Notes: a model not told the origin generated them from the sequence alone. A stretch of 28,131 bases of DNA from CAZDUS01 sp964609375 (GCA_964609375.1 CAZSSA010000026.1:1-28131), one strand, 5' to 3'; shown: positions 8,021-16,529, counted from the first letter of the stretch. Made by a program: numbers and translations.

Positions 8021-8779
8021 CTACGGATAATCCTGGCGGGTGGGGCGGATAACGATGTCGCCGACATGGACGTGGGGCGGGCGGGTGACGATAAAGTGGA
8101 TGGCGTTAGCCACGTCCTGACCTTCCAGTAAGGGGCCGTATTTATCTTTGAAATTCTGGACCATGTCGTCGCTATAGCCTGCCGCCGCTTGAAATCCACT
8201 TAGGACAAAACCAGGTTCCACCAGTGAAACACGGATTCCCTTGGGCCCCATTTCGCGGCGCAGGGCCTCTGCCAGGGCGTGGACGGCGAACTTGGTGGCG
8301 CCATAGACGGCACTGAAGGGGGAGATATGCCGCCCCACGACGGAACCGATGATGACAATATCGGCCGCTGTTTTCGGATAGGCGTGTTGCTGATCCACCA
8401 TTTTCTGTGCGGCTTTTTGCAGCAAGGCGAGGGTGGCGGTGACGTTGGTTTGCAGTACCTCGTTGAGTTGGGAGAGATCGGAGTCCTTGACGGACCCGCC
8501 AAGGCCCCGGCCTGCGTTGGCCACGACGATGTCAGCCGGCTTGCCGAAATGCTCGATGGCCAAGGCAAAGAGTTGTTCCAGAACGGCGTTGTCCGCCGTG
8601 TTGCCGGCGACGCCGCGGAAAGCGGGCCCCAGTTCCTTTTCAAGGGCGGCAAGTTTGGCGGCATTGCGGCCATTGCCGATAACGCCAAAGCCAGAAGAGA
8701 TGAAGGTACGGGCGGTGGCTTCGCCGATGCCGGATGTGGCACCCGTGATGATGGCAATGCGGGAGTAAGGGGTAGTCAT
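8021..8779 (-). CDS. SDR-family NAD(P)-dependent oxidoreductase
   Basis: 252 residues from the ATG at 8779. Classical short-chain dehydrogenase features are all present: the cofactor loop TGATSGIG (residues 12-19), the NAG motif in VVANAGRG, catalytic Ser146 (IIGSVVGR) and Tyr159-x3-Lys163 (YGATK), then the VEPG segment after the active site. Length is typical. It probably reduces or oxidises a small hydroxy/keto substrate in the cytoplasm; the sequence resembles YdfG-type 3-hydroxy acid dehydrogenases, but substrate cannot be read from sequence. The start at 8779 shares ATGA with the stop of the upstream toxin gene; an alternative ATG at 8794 adds five residues. Neither has a visible Shine-Dalgarno site, so translation may be coupled to the toxin gene. 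Confidence 0.92.
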   Translation of the reverse strand: MTTPYSRIAIITGATSGIGEATARTFISSGFGVIGNGRNAAKLAALEKELGPAFRGVAGNTADNAVLEQLFALAIEHFGKPADIVVANAGRGLGGSVKDSDLSQLNEVLQTNVTATLALLQKAAQKMVDQQHAYPKTAADIVIIGSVVGRHISPFSAVYGATKFAVHALAEALRREMGPKGIRVSLVEPGFVLSGFQAAAGYSDDMVQNFKDKYGPLLEGQDVANAIHFIVTRPPHVHVGDIVIRPTRQDYP

Positions 8780-9201
8780 AGGGGGTTGATCCATCGTACT
8801 GTGGGGAAACGCGAGAAATCAGAATCCGTGGAGGCGAGTTCGCAACCGTTCTCCACGGCGAGTGATGCAAGATGGGCGTCGGTGACAAGATTGGCGACAG
8901 CTTGCCCCTCGCGAAGCATCTTTTGAAACAGGGTCCAGTGTTTCTCTGTCGGATGAATGATTCTGGTACAGGGCTGGTCAATCCAACTTTGCACACGGGT
9001 GAGTGCTTGATCAAGGGACAGAGGGTGTTCAAAGACGCGTGGGTTGGTGCTGATGCGGATGAAGGCGCTGAGGACCGTCCAGCAGAGACACACGGGTGAA
9101 CTGCCGGATAATTTGGCATCCCACCAGGCGACGGCCTTGGAATGGAGCGGGCTGAGTTGATCTTCTGCGTATAGAAGGATATTGGCGTCCACAAGGATCA
9201 T
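8776..9201 (-). CDS. vapC: VapC-family PIN-domain toxin
   Basis: 141 residues of PIN-domain type. The start MILVDANILLYA carries the first catalytic Asp (D5). The later acidic cluster is in LVTDAHLASLA and in ASTDSDFSRFP, and the chain ends RWINPL, as is common in one VapC subfamily. The position where many PIN proteins have Glu reads SAFIRIS; from memory this subfamily has a hydrophobic residue there, so I do not call it defective. VapC toxins are Mg-dependent RNases that cut tRNA or rRNA and are neutralised by VapB. The start overlaps the antitoxin stop by 4 nt (ATGA), and its stop overlaps the SDR start. Confidence 0.9.
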   Translation of the reverse strand: MILVDANILLYAEDQLSPLHSKAVAWWDAKLSGSSPVCLCWTVLSAFIRISTNPRVFEHPLSLDQALTRVQSWIDQPCTRIIHPTEKHWTLFQKMLREGQAVANLVTDAHLASLAVENGCELASTDSDFSRFPTVRWINPL

Positions 9202-9443
9202 GGCTGGTTCTCTCCTTCAACTTGCGCGATCAATTCCTGGATATTGTCGAGATTCCGTCCGGCTTTCAGGCCAAGTTTACGGGGTTGGGTGTGATAGGGG
9301 CGGGTTATGGCGGGTGCCTCAACCGACTGCAATCCTGCCCGAAGTGCTTCATTGACCACTAAGCGGAACGGGGCGTGAAGTTGCGCGGCGACGGATCTGG
9401 CCCTATCCAAAACATCGTTATCTAAGGTAAGCGTTGTTCTCAT
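9198..9443 (-). CDS. vapB: VapB-type ribbon-helix-helix antitoxin
   Basis: 81 residues. The N-terminus MRTTLTLDNDVLDRARSVA, followed by FRLVVNEALRAGL, is a ribbon-helix-helix DNA-binding fold: a beta strand then two helices. The C-terminal half (KLGLKAGRNLDNIQELIAQV) is the flexible toxin-binding tail. It should bind and inhibit the PIN toxin encoded just downstream and repress its own promoter. The ATG has no Shine-Dalgarno sequence, and the -10 box ends only 6 nt before it, so the transcript is probably leaderless. Gene order antitoxin then toxin is standard. Confidence 0.9.
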   Translation of the reverse strand: MRTTLTLDNDVLDRARSVAAQLHAPFRLVVNEALRAGLQSVEAPAITRPYHTQPRKLGLKAGRNLDNIQELIAQVEGENQP

Positions 9444-9449
9444 GGTGGC

Positions 9450-9486
9450 ATCATAGCATCATCATAATTGATGTCAAGGCATCAAT
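9450..9486 (-). promoter_or_regulatory. vapBC promoter with overlapping inverted-repeat operator
   Basis: On the minus strand a perfect -35 box TTGACA (9472-9477) and a near-perfect -10 box TATGAT (9450-9455) are 16 nt apart. The -35 lies inside a 20-bp inverted repeat (9467-9486) with 7-bp arms ATTGATG and CATCAAT around 6 nt. This is what is expected of an operator bound by the VapB ribbon-helix-helix dimer for autorepression. The -10 ends 6 nt before the vapB ATG. Confidence 0.65.
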
Positions 9487-9565
9487 AATTAACGCAAATT
9501 ATGCGGCGATTAAGAGTGGTAATTGCCGCATGATGGATAGTTAATGAAGCGTAAAATCTTGCTGG

Positions 9566-9670
9566 TCAATTTGTTAGCGGTGGTGGAGTCCGGGGACCGA
9601 ACAGGGCTTTGATGGAGTCCTTGCTGAGGGCGATGAGCGTGAAGATGCCAAGGATGGTTCCCAGCGGCAT
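9566..9670 (-). pseudogene. 34-codon membrane-segment remnant downstream of flotillin gene
   Basis: A short frame starting at ATG 9670 encodes MPLGTILGIFTLIALSKDS, then IKALFGPRTPPPLTN and a stop. The GTILGIFTLIAL transmembrane segment followed by a short amphipathic tail is the way many small integral membrane proteins end. It begins 24 nt after the flotillin stop and has no Shine-Dalgarno site; an in-frame stop lies five codons upstream. It may be the C-terminal relic of a deleted membrane-protein gene, or a genuine small membrane protein. The function is unknown. Confidence 0.35.
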
Positions 9671-9691
9671 GAATATACATTTTTAATGCCA

Positions 9692-11245
9692 CTATTTTTT
9701 CGGCTCTTCTTTTTTCATGTCTGGCTGGAGCTTGCCCAGAAAATCGGGAAGATCCAGTCCCACCTGCTTGGCCAATTCGTGCATCGGGGGCAGGGCGCCC
9801 ATCAGCTTTTTGCCCAGGTTTGACATGCCGCCATTTTCCGACCCGCCGTCCCAGATCACGACCTTCTCGATGGGCAGGTCCTGAATGGCCTGCGCCTGGA
9901 TATGGGCAATCTCCGTCAGGCGTTCGATCAGCAGCAAGGAAGCGGCGACCTGAGGCTCGCCCGCCGACTTGATGAGGTTGCGATACCCTTCCGCCTTGCC
10001 ATCGAGGACCGCCTGCAAGCCTTTACCCTCGGCCACCATCTTGGCCAACGTGGCTTCGGCTTGTCCCTTCGCCCGCAGGACAGACTGCTCGCGCTCGGCG
10101 TCGGCGGCGATAACCACCTTTTTCTTCTCGGCTTCGGCTGGCACGACAATTTCGGCATTGAGGCGTGACTGTTCGCGCAAGGCGCGTGCGTCTTCGGCGA
10201 GCTTCTGCGCCGTTTCCTGAGCCACACGGATGGATCCATCCGCCTCGCGGGAAGCGGTTTCACCCTTGTTGCGGGCCTCTTCTTCCGCCACCTTCTGGGT
10301 TGCCCGGTAGCTGGCCTTCTGGGCGTTGGCGGCGGTTTCCGACTGCACGGCATCGGCTTCCAGTTTCGCGGTCTGTTGACGCTTGTTCTTGTCCGCCGAG
10401 GCTTCGCCGATCTGGGCTTCCGCCATGGCTTGCGACACTTGTTGGCGTTTTTTCCGCTGGGCATCCGCTTCGCCGATTTCGGCCTCGGCGGTAGCGGCGG
10501 CCACGGCAATACGCTGATCGCGCTGGCGTTCGGCCACGCCCATCTGCCCATGCTTTTCCTGTTCGGCCACGTCCACGTTGGCCTGATTGATCGCCTCGGC
10601 GGCCGCCTTGCGGCCGATGGCCTTGATGTAGCCGGATTCATCCTCGATGTCGCGGATGTTGACGTTGATGACCGCCAAACCGATTTTCTCCAGTTCGCCT
10701 GCCACCGATTCATTCACCTTGGACATGAACACCTGGCGGTCGCGATTGATGTCCTCGATGCGCATGGTGGCCAGCACGGCGCGCATCTGGCCGATGATGA
10801 TATCCTGGGCCAATGCCTGGATCTGCTGGGAGCTCAAGCCCAACAGGCGGATGGCGGCATTTTCCATTATTCCCGCCTGGGTCGAGATGGCGGCGGTCAC
10901 CGAGGTGGGCACCGTGACGCGGATATTTTCCTGAGAGAGTGCATTCGACAGGTCGATGGGAACGACAAACGGTTCCAGATCGAGGTAGTCGTATGATTGA
11001 ATCAGCGGCATCACGAAGGCGGCGCCGCCGTGAACGCACTTGGACGCCCCGCTGCTCGTCTTGCCGTAGATCACGAGGATCTTGTTGGACGGACACCGCT
11101 TGTAGCGGCGGACGAACGTCATGAACAACACAAAGACGATAACGGCGAGCAGGATGCCCAGAAAAATAGCAATGGGAGAGACACCGCTTGTGTTCCGCGC
11201 TGCATTGAATTGAGCCAAAAAGAGTCCATTCATGATCGTATTCAT
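9692..11245 (-). CDS. flotillin-like SPFH-domain membrane scaffold protein
   Basis: 517 residues from the ATG at 11245 (AGGA 9 nt upstream). Order: a short N-terminus, one transmembrane helix (about 17-40, IAIFLGILLAVIVFVLFMTF), an SPFH/band-7 domain (about 45-215, with a YKRCPSNKILVIYGK entry and IRDIEDESGYIKAIGRKAA), then a long Ala/Glu/Lys/Gln coiled coil with flotillin-type repeats (QRKKRQQ, DKNKRQQ, EAEKKKVVIAADAE). A C-terminal tail ends in Lys/Glu. This matches bacterial flotillins (FloT/YuaG, YqiK), which organise membrane microdomains. The gene lies 29 nt after an NfeD-like membrane protein gene, the usual partner (YuaF next to YuaG in Bacillus). Confidence 0.92.
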   Translation of the reverse strand: MNTIMNGLFLAQFNAARNTSGVSPIAIFLGILLAVIVFVLFMTFVRRYKRCPSNKILVIYGKTSSGASKCVHGGAAFVMPLIQSYDYLDLEPFVVPIDLSNALSQENIRVTVPTSVTAAISTQAGIMENAAIRLLGLSSQQIQALAQDIIIGQMRAVLATMRIEDINRDRQVFMSKVNESVAGELEKIGLAVINVNIRDIEDESGYIKAIGRKAAAEAINQANVDVAEQEKHGQMGVAERQRDQRIAVAAATAEAEIGEADAQRKKRQQVSQAMAEAQIGEASADKNKRQQTAKLEADAVQSETAANAQKASYRATQKVAEEEARNKGETASREADGSIRVAQETAQKLAEDARALREQSRLNAEIVVPAEAEKKKVVIAADAEREQSVLRAKGQAEATLAKMVAEGKGLQAVLDGKAEGYRNLIKSAGEPQVAASLLLIERLTEIAHIQAQAIQDLPIEKVVIWDGGSENGGMSNLGKKLMGALPPMHELAKQVGLDLPDFLGKLQPDMKKEEPKK

Positions 11246-11274
11246 ACCGCTGATTCCTTTCACACTGCCGATGT

Positions 11275-11877
11275 CTATTCCACTTGCACTTCAACTGAAT
11301 TATCGCCAAAAACGCGGAGCACTTTAACGGGTGTTCCGGCGGCAATGGCTTCGCCGTCATTTGCCCGTGCTTTTACCATGGTGATGATCCCGCCGCATAA
11401 CACCCGAATTTCGCCGGTGCCGCCTTTGGGGATGTTCAGGTAGACCGTGGCCGAACTGCCCACGCAGGAGCCGATCCGAAGATTACCGGTCTCGGACATA
11501 CGGCGGAGCAGGTGCATCAGATAAGAGACAATCACCATGGCGACCAAGCCCCATCCCAAGGCGTAAATCAACGCGAGTGTCTGAGGGACGGATCGGCTCA
11601 TGTACAATCCACCAGCCCAGGTGAACAGGGTGAAGAAGGCGAGGATGGAGCGAACGGAGAGAAGCTTGAACGCCTCCACGGAGTCCTGGGCATCATGGGG
11701 AGCATCATGTGCGAGGGTGGATCCGATATGAGTATCGAGTTCGGTGTCTCCGCTGCTGAGCCCTGCCAATGACATGACCAGTTGAATCAGGAAAAAGACG
11801 GTGAAAAATCCTGCCGCCACGAAAAACCATTGATTCACTGGCTGTAACGTTATCCACCATGCCGTTAGTGATTCCAT
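11275..11877 (-). CDS. NfeD/YqiJ-like membrane protein with OB-fold domain
   Basis: 200 residues with an ideal ribosome site (AAGGAGG, 6 nt before ATG). Three hydrophobic segments are visible: residues about 17-38 (WFFVAAGFFTVFFLIQLVM), 77-93, and 100-118 (LALIYALGWGLVAMVIVSYL). After LLRRMSE the C-terminal 70 residues are beta-rich and Gly/Val-rich (GSSATVYLNIPKGGTGEIRV ... PVKVLRVFGDNSVEVQV), an OB-fold as in NfeD and YqiJ proteins. These pair with flotillins, and the flotillin gene follows after 29 nt. A role in membrane-domain organisation is inferred from that pairing. A 79-nt gap separates it from the exporter permease upstream, without an obvious promoter. Confidence 0.8.
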   Translation of the reverse strand: MESLTAWWITLQPVNQWFFVAAGFFTVFFLIQLVMSLAGLSSGDTELDTHIGSTLAHDAPHDAQDSVEAFKLLSVRSILAFFTLFTWAGGLYMSRSVPQTLALIYALGWGLVAMVIVSYLMHLLRRMSETGNLRIGSCVGSSATVYLNIPKGGTGEIRVLCGGIITMVKARANDGEAIAAGTPVKVLRVFGDNSVEVQVE

Positions 11878-11956
11878 GACCAGCCTCCTTGCTTGCTGTT
11901 CGGTTGTCGGCGCATGTTGTCACTTCGGCTATTTCAATGCAACAGGAATTGGGTAT

Positions 11957-13156
11957 TTATTCGTTTCGCAAGGCTTCGGCGGGGGCGATGCGGGCGGCGG
12001 TTTTGGCGGGCAGATAACTGAACGCCAATCCGAGAAATAATCCGGCGACGGAGGGCATGAGGAGCACCATGGGACTGGTGGCGACGGGGATTGGAAGTTG
12101 TCCGCCGATGAGCGTAAGAATGATGACAGCGACGACGGTCCCGAGAAGGGTGGCGGAGAGGGTAAGCAGCAGCGATTCCATCAGGAACAGAAGACTGATA
12201 TCGAGCGTGGAAGCGCCCAGGGCGCGGCGGAGCCCGATTTCGGGGATGCGGGTCTGGATGTTGGCGAGCATGAGGCTCCCGAGCGTGATGCCTCCCATGA
12301 ACAGGCACAGCATGACAATGGCGCCGCCGGCAAGCATGATTAATCGGCGCAGGCTCAACAGGCGCGCTACCAGACTTTGGGGCGTTACCCATGAAACCGG
12401 TTCGGCGGTTTGCTCCGGATCGGCAAGCAGGTTGCGGGCGGACCGGAGTGTGGCGTCAAAGGTCCCGGCTTGTCCGCTGCGGATAAAGATGGCGTCGAGC
12501 CGTTCATCGGGAGGAATGGAATCGGATCGCCAGTAAGGCGGGACCGTCCACGGGATGATGATCAGGCGTTCTCCGGGGGCCAGGGCTTTCGATCCTGTTC
12601 CCGACGTGCTGCCTTCGGCGGTGATAATGCCAATGATACGGAAGACGACAGGGCCAAGGGTTATGGTATTGCCGAGGCCGAGGTGGAGTTCCCGGGCGAG
12701 TGTTTCTGAAAGTACCGCCACGGAGGAATGGTTGCGGATATCGGCGGCATCCAGCGGTCGACCGAGGCGGAGGGGCCAGGGGCGAACAGCAAAGCAGTTT
12801 TCATCGGCACCCAGGATGGTGGCGATGTGGCGGGAGGAATCCATTGGATAGGATTCCGAACGAATACCGGCGACGGTTGCGTCGGAAAGCGTTTGGCGCA
12901 GGAGGACGGCATGGCGCCGCGTGAGGGGTGCGGGGGATGGGGTCGTGGCTCCGGATGAGTCTTGAAGGATCGTGAAGACGTTTACCCCCAGCTCGGCGAT
13001 GGCGGTTTCCGTCTGGCGTTGCAACCCGACGACGAGGGATAGGAGCGTGGTGAGTGCCAGCATGCCCATGGCAATACCCGCGAATGGAAGGACGACCCGG
13101 ACAGGGTGGCGCCGGGCGCCTTCGCAGACATCCTGAAGCATGGGACGCCAGCGCAT
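11957..13156 (-). CDS. MacB-type ABC transporter permease
   Basis: 399 residues. Topology is that of the MacB/FtsX superfamily: an N-terminal helix (about 20-45, VVLPFAGIAMGMLALTTLLS), a large periplasmic domain (about 48-270), and three C-terminal helices (about 275-300, 325-355, 365-385), ending ARIAPAEALRNE, the characteristic 'P.EALR.E' end. The loop IQTRIPEIGLRRALGAS matches the conserved 'R..EIG.RRA.GA' segment that couples to the ATPase. Its ATG overlaps the ATPase stop by one base (TGATG). With the adaptor and TolC-like protein it should form a tripartite pump exporting peptides, lipids or drugs from the periplasm; the substrate is unknown. Confidence 0.93.
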   Translation of the reverse strand: MRWRPMLQDVCEGARRHPVRVVLPFAGIAMGMLALTTLLSLVVGLQRQTETAIAELGVNVFTILQDSSGATTPSPAPLTRRHAVLLRQTLSDATVAGIRSESYPMDSSRHIATILGADENCFAVRPWPLRLGRPLDAADIRNHSSVAVLSETLARELHLGLGNTITLGPVVFRIIGIITAEGSTSGTGSKALAPGERLIIIPWTVPPYWRSDSIPPDERLDAIFIRSGQAGTFDATLRSARNLLADPEQTAEPVSWVTPQSLVARLLSLRRLIMLAGGAIVMLCLFMGGITLGSLMLANIQTRIPEIGLRRALGASTLDISLLFLMESLLLTLSATLLGTVVAVIILTLIGGQLPIPVATSPMVLLMPSVAGLFLGLAFSYLPAKTAARIAPAEALRNE

Positions 13157-13848
13157 CAGGATGTCCTCCGTTCAGTCAGTGACCCGGCGTGGCATTCGAT
13201 GTGGCGGGTGGTGTGTTCCGCGAGGGCGGGGTTATGGGTGGCCATCATGATGGTGATGCCGGACTGATGGAGCCGCAGGAAATGATCCATGATGGCGGAT
13301 CCCGTGGCGGGATCGAGATTGCCGGTGGGTTCATCCACAAGCAGGAGGTCGGGAGGGAGGGCGATGGCGCGGGCGATGGCGACACGTTGCATTTCGCCGC
13401 CGGAGAGGAGCCGGGCCGGTTGGTCGGCGTGGGGCCCCATGTCCACGTGGGCAAGGGCGAGGCGGGCAAGGCGGAGCACCTCGTCGGGGGGGGTATCCAG
13501 ATAGCGGAACCGGAAGACGACATTTTCGAGAACCGTCCGGTGCGGGAGGAGGCAGAAGCGCTGGAAGACCATTCCGACCCGGCGCTTGCGCAATTCAATC
13601 CGTGCCGGTTCATCGACGGCCTGGACATCGTTGCCGGCAAGCAAGAGGCGGCCGGACGACGGTTGATCGAGCAAGGCGGCGAGGTTGAGGAGGGTGGTCT
13701 TGCCGGAGCCGGAGGGTCCCGTGATGGAGACGAATTCGCCGGCGTGGACGCGGAGGTTTATATTGCGGAGGACGGTCACCGGGCCGCGCGGCGAGGGGAA
13801 CGCCTTGGAGATATTCTCCATATGAAGGATCGGGTCCGGCGGGCTCAT
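13156..13848 (-). CDS. ABC transporter ATPase of MacB/LolD type
   Basis: 230 residues, normal for a stand-alone LolD/MacB ATPase. Seen in order: Walker A GPSGSGKT (residues 44-51), Q-loop region GMVFQRFCLLPHRTVLENV, signature LLSGGEMQRVAIARA, Walker B LLLVDEPTGNLD, and the H-loop in MMATHNPAL. The spacing and the phrase DEPTGNLD place it in the family that energises FtsX-like permeases. It starts in a 4-nt ATGA overlap with the adaptor gene and ends in a 1-nt overlap with the permease gene, so the three are translated as a unit. Confidence 0.95.
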   Translation of the reverse strand: MSPPDPILHMENISKAFPSPRGPVTVLRNINLRVHAGEFVSITGPSGSGKTTLLNLAALLDQPSSGRLLLAGNDVQAVDEPARIELRKRRVGMVFQRFCLLPHRTVLENVVFRFRYLDTPPDEVLRLARLALAHVDMGPHADQPARLLSGGEMQRVAIARAIALPPDLLLVDEPTGNLDPATGSAIMDHFLRLHQSGITIMMATHNPALAEHTTRHIECHAGSLTERRTS

Positions 13849-15062
13849 GGGAGCAGGATCCGTTCGCCCGGTTTCACGCCGCCAAGGATCTCGAAGGAGG
13901 TTTCGTTGCCGATGCCAAGATCAAGACGGCGGGATTCGGTGCGACGAAACGTGCGTACCTTGCAGGAGGGGATCCCGCTCTCCCATTGCACGGCCTGGCG
14001 TGGCAGCAACACGGCGTTGGTGCGGGTGTGGGATTGGATGTTGATGGCGACGGACATACCGGGGCGGAGCCGGGAATCGGCCTGACCGATGCGGAGGGTG
14101 ACGAGAAAATATTTCTGCCACGACGGATAGCCGGGGCGGGACTGGGCGGTGGCGCTGACGTTTTCCACGGCACCCTGAAGGCGGAGGGAGGGATAAGCCA
14201 GCGGGGTGATGATGGCGGGGGCGGAGGGGGGAACGCGGGCGAGATCGGCTTCGGGGATAAAGGTTTGTGCGATGAACTCCCGGAGATCAGGGAGGCAGAG
14301 GAGGGGCTGGTTGGGGAAGACCGAGTCGCCGACGCGGATGGTGCGGTATTCCGTGCCGACGGGGACGGGCAGGTGAACGGCCAGCCCGGCGGCCGGGGCG
14401 CGGATGACGGCGTTGGAGAGTTGGCGGCAGGCGGCGTCGTATTGCCGCTGGGCGGCGTTACAGGCGGACCGGGCGCGGGCGAGGCGTGCGGGATGCAGAT
14501 GTTCCAGGGTCAGGGTGTGCTGCGATTCCAATTGATCGGCCTTGGCCTTGGAGACGGCGACACGGGACTCCTGTTGTTCCAGTTCGCGGCGGGCAAGGAG
14601 ATGGCGGTCCACAAGTTCCCTGGTATCGGCCAGTGCCTGTTGTTCGGAAACGGCGAGCGCGCGGAGTTCGCCGAGGCGCGCCTCGATATCGGCGCGCTCA
14701 ATCGGGATGTCCGCTTTTTCGAGGGCGTCCAGTTCGGCGCGGGAACGTGCAAGGTCATTGTTGAGTTTGACGAGATCGTTTTCGATATCCGAACTATCGA
14801 ACCGGAGAAGGACGTCGCCTTCGCGCACCTCGGCGCCATTGGGGATGATTTCGACAACGGTGGCCCGGCCCTGGAAGCGGGAGAAAATGGTTTCGGTGCG
14901 GCGTGCGTCCATGGTGCCGGTGCAGGGAGTCCAGACCTCAAGGGTGCCGCGGGTGACGGTGGCCTCACGGGGCCCCGAGGCTGATGCCGACGGGTTGGGT
15001 CGGCATGAGGTTAGCGGCAATGTGAACGCGAGGAGCAGGGTGGTCAGGAGTGCAGGGTTCAT
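13845..15062 (-). CDS. MacA/HlyD-family membrane fusion lipoprotein
   Basis: 405 residues with a lipoprotein signal (LLLAFTLPLTSC; acylated Cys at 20). Downstream are a split lipoyl/barrel-sandwich domain (ATVVEIIPNGAEVREGDVLL and the later AAGLAVHLPVPVGTEYR), a long helical hairpin between them (about 90-200, rich in Glu/Arg/Ala/Leu), a beta-barrel domain (PEADLARVPPSAPAIITPLA) and a C-terminal membrane-proximal domain ending GVKPGERILLP. This is the adaptor that bridges a MacB-type inner-membrane pump and a TolC-type channel. It overlaps the TolC-like gene stop and the ATPase start by 4 nt each. Confidence 0.92.
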   Translation of the reverse strand: MNPALLTTLLLAFTLPLTSCRPNPSASASGPREATVTRGTLEVWTPCTGTMDARRTETIFSRFQGRATVVEIIPNGAEVREGDVLLRFDSSDIENDLVKLNNDLARSRAELDALEKADIPIERADIEARLGELRALAVSEQQALADTRELVDRHLLARRELEQQESRVAVSKAKADQLESQHTLTLEHLHPARLARARSACNAAQRQYDAACRQLSNAVIRAPAAGLAVHLPVPVGTEYRTIRVGDSVFPNQPLLCLPDLREFIAQTFIPEADLARVPPSAPAIITPLAYPSLRLQGAVENVSATAQSRPGYPSWQKYFLVTLRIGQADSRLRPGMSVAINIQSHTRTNAVLLPRQAVQWESGIPSCKVRTFRRTESRRLDLGIGNETSFEILGGVKPGERILLP

Positions 15063-16504
15063 GGCATTGGTTCCATGGCGTTGGGTTTGAGATCGTTCGG
15101 AGAATCCGTAAGGGTGCCCATGAGCCGGAGCAGGGTATAGCCGGAAACGCAGACGGAGGCGCGGGCGGCGAGGAGAACCGATTCGGCTTCCACGTAGGCG
15201 GTTTCGGCGTCGGTCACGGAAAAGCTATCGCCGCGCCCCATCTCGAAAAGGCGGCGGGCGAGTTCCGAGCGGGCCTCGGCGGCGGCATAATTGCGGCCGG
15301 CGATGGAGAGTTCGCTGCGGGACTGACGGTAGGCGGATACGGCTTGTTGAACTTCGCGGGCGATGGAGAGGGCGCGGATGCCGATGGATTCCCGGGCGGC
15401 CTGGACGTCCACCTCGGAGATGTCGACCAGCGGTTTATTCCGTTTGCGGTTCAGATCGATTTGTCCGGCGAGTCCGACGGTCCAGAGGTTGTGATCCAGG
15501 TCCCTCGAGTCCTTGAAGGTGACGGCTTGCCCGTATTGTTCGTTGCCGGCGACGAGATTGACATCCGGTTGAAGGCGACGGCGGGCCAGTTTGGCGCCGC
15601 GGATGGCCGCGTGATAGTCCTGGATGAGCTGAGCGTAATCGAGGCGGTTGCTCAGGGCGGTCTGGACGGCGATATCCATGGGAGGGACGTCGAGATCCGG
15701 TAGCGGGGAGGGGGAGGGGGAGCAGTCGGTTTCGGGGGGGAGGCCGAGGAGTTCGGCGAGATTACGACGGGTGACGAACAGGGATTCGCGGTGATTTTCC
15801 AGGCGTGTTTCGGCCTGCCCCCGTTGGAGTTCCACACGGAGGGTATCCACGCGGGAGGCGCGGCCCTGTTGTTCCCGGGCACGGGTGAGTTCCAGAAGGC
15901 GGTTGGCGCGGGCGAACATGGCGGCGTCGCACGACACCTGTTTTTCGAGGCGGACGATGGATTCGAACTGGCGGGCGACGTCGACGATGAGGTCGGCCTT
16001 TTGAAGTTCCCAGTGGCGGCGTTCGGCGCGGTGTTGTTCGCCGGCGGCGGTCAGGGGTTCCTCATGGACGAGTCGTCCGAACCGCCGGAAGAGGGGTTGG
16101 CGCACATCCACTTTGACGGCTGAGCGCCAGGGTTCGTCCACGAAGGAGGGATAGCGGAGGACGCTGGCATCGACACCGATTTCGGTGCCCCAGACGAGTT
16201 TGCGTTCGGCGCGCATGCCATAGCGCCATTCGGTGTCGCTGTCGGTGGTGTTCACGGCGCCATGCGGGATGACGCCGGTGGCGAATTCCTCGCGGGCGGC
16301 CTTGACGCCGAGTTCAGTGCGGGTGACCGCAAGGGCGCCGCGGGCGAGTTGGCGATTATGATTGAGGGCGGCGTTAATGGCGGCGTCGAGGGTGAGTGGA
16401 GTTGAATTGGTGGGAGCGGCGGCGGCCAGACAGGTAGAGAGAATAAGTGCGGTGGCGAGGAGGCGGGTGACCCTGTGGATTCTGAATGGTTGTATGGCGG
16501 GCAT
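15059..16504 (-). CDS. TolC-family outer membrane efflux protein
   Basis: 481 residues from the ATG at 16504 (MPAIQPFRIHR). A signal peptide follows (RLLATALILSTCLAAAAP). The mature start LTLDAAINAALNHNRQLA is the classical TolC-family repeat opening, and two long helical repeats follow with the pattern LEKQVSCDAAMFARANRLLE and ARRRLQPDVNLVAGNEQYG. It should form the trimeric outer-membrane channel of the exporter encoded downstream. An upstream TTG (16543) keeps the frame open but would put 13 charged residues before the signal peptide, so I reject it. GAGGAA sits almost on the ATG. A short hairpin precedes the gene (16514-16529). Confidence 0.9.
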   Translation of the reverse strand: MPAIQPFRIHRVTRLLATALILSTCLAAAAPTNSTPLTLDAAINAALNHNRQLARGALAVTRTELGVKAAREEFATGVIPHGAVNTTDSDTEWRYGMRAERKLVWGTEIGVDASVLRYPSFVDEPWRSAVKVDVRQPLFRRFGRLVHEEPLTAAGEQHRAERRHWELQKADLIVDVARQFESIVRLEKQVSCDAAMFARANRLLELTRAREQQGRASRVDTLRVELQRGQAETRLENHRESLFVTRRNLAELLGLPPETDCSPSPSPLPDLDVPPMDIAVQTALSNRLDYAQLIQDYHAAIRGAKLARRRLQPDVNLVAGNEQYGQAVTFKDSRDLDHNLWTVGLAGQIDLNRKRNKPLVDISEVDVQAARESIGIRALSIAREVQQAVSAYRQSRSELSIAGRNYAAAEARSELARRLFEMGRGDSFSVTDAETAYVEAESVLLAARASVCVSGYTLLRLMGTLTDSPNDLKPNAMEPMP

Positions 16505-16513
16505 TTCCTCATG

Positions 16514-16529
16514 GCGGGTGTTGACCCGC
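16514..16529. other. small stem-loop just upstream of the TolC-like gene
   Basis: The bases GCGGGT and ACCCGC form a 6-bp perfect stem around GTTG. It ends about 10 nt before the ATG at 16504, close enough to the ribosome-binding region to affect translation. No U-tract follows, so it is not a typical terminator. It could also be part of a dispersed intergenic palindrome. The rest of 16505-16564 shows nothing clear. Confidence 0.35.

Noticed and set aside
10376..10996. A 206-codon plus-strand frame, His/Asp-rich, opposite the flotillin gene
   Set aside because: The His/Asp richness is the antisense of Ala/Val/Met codons in the SPFH region, not a metal-binding protein.
13189..14984. Long plus-strand frames opposite the ABC ATPase and adaptor genes
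   Set aside because: These are shadows of genes with clear Walker and lipoyl motifs. Their translations are Gly/Asp/Glu-rich noise typical of antisense reading in G+C-rich DNA.
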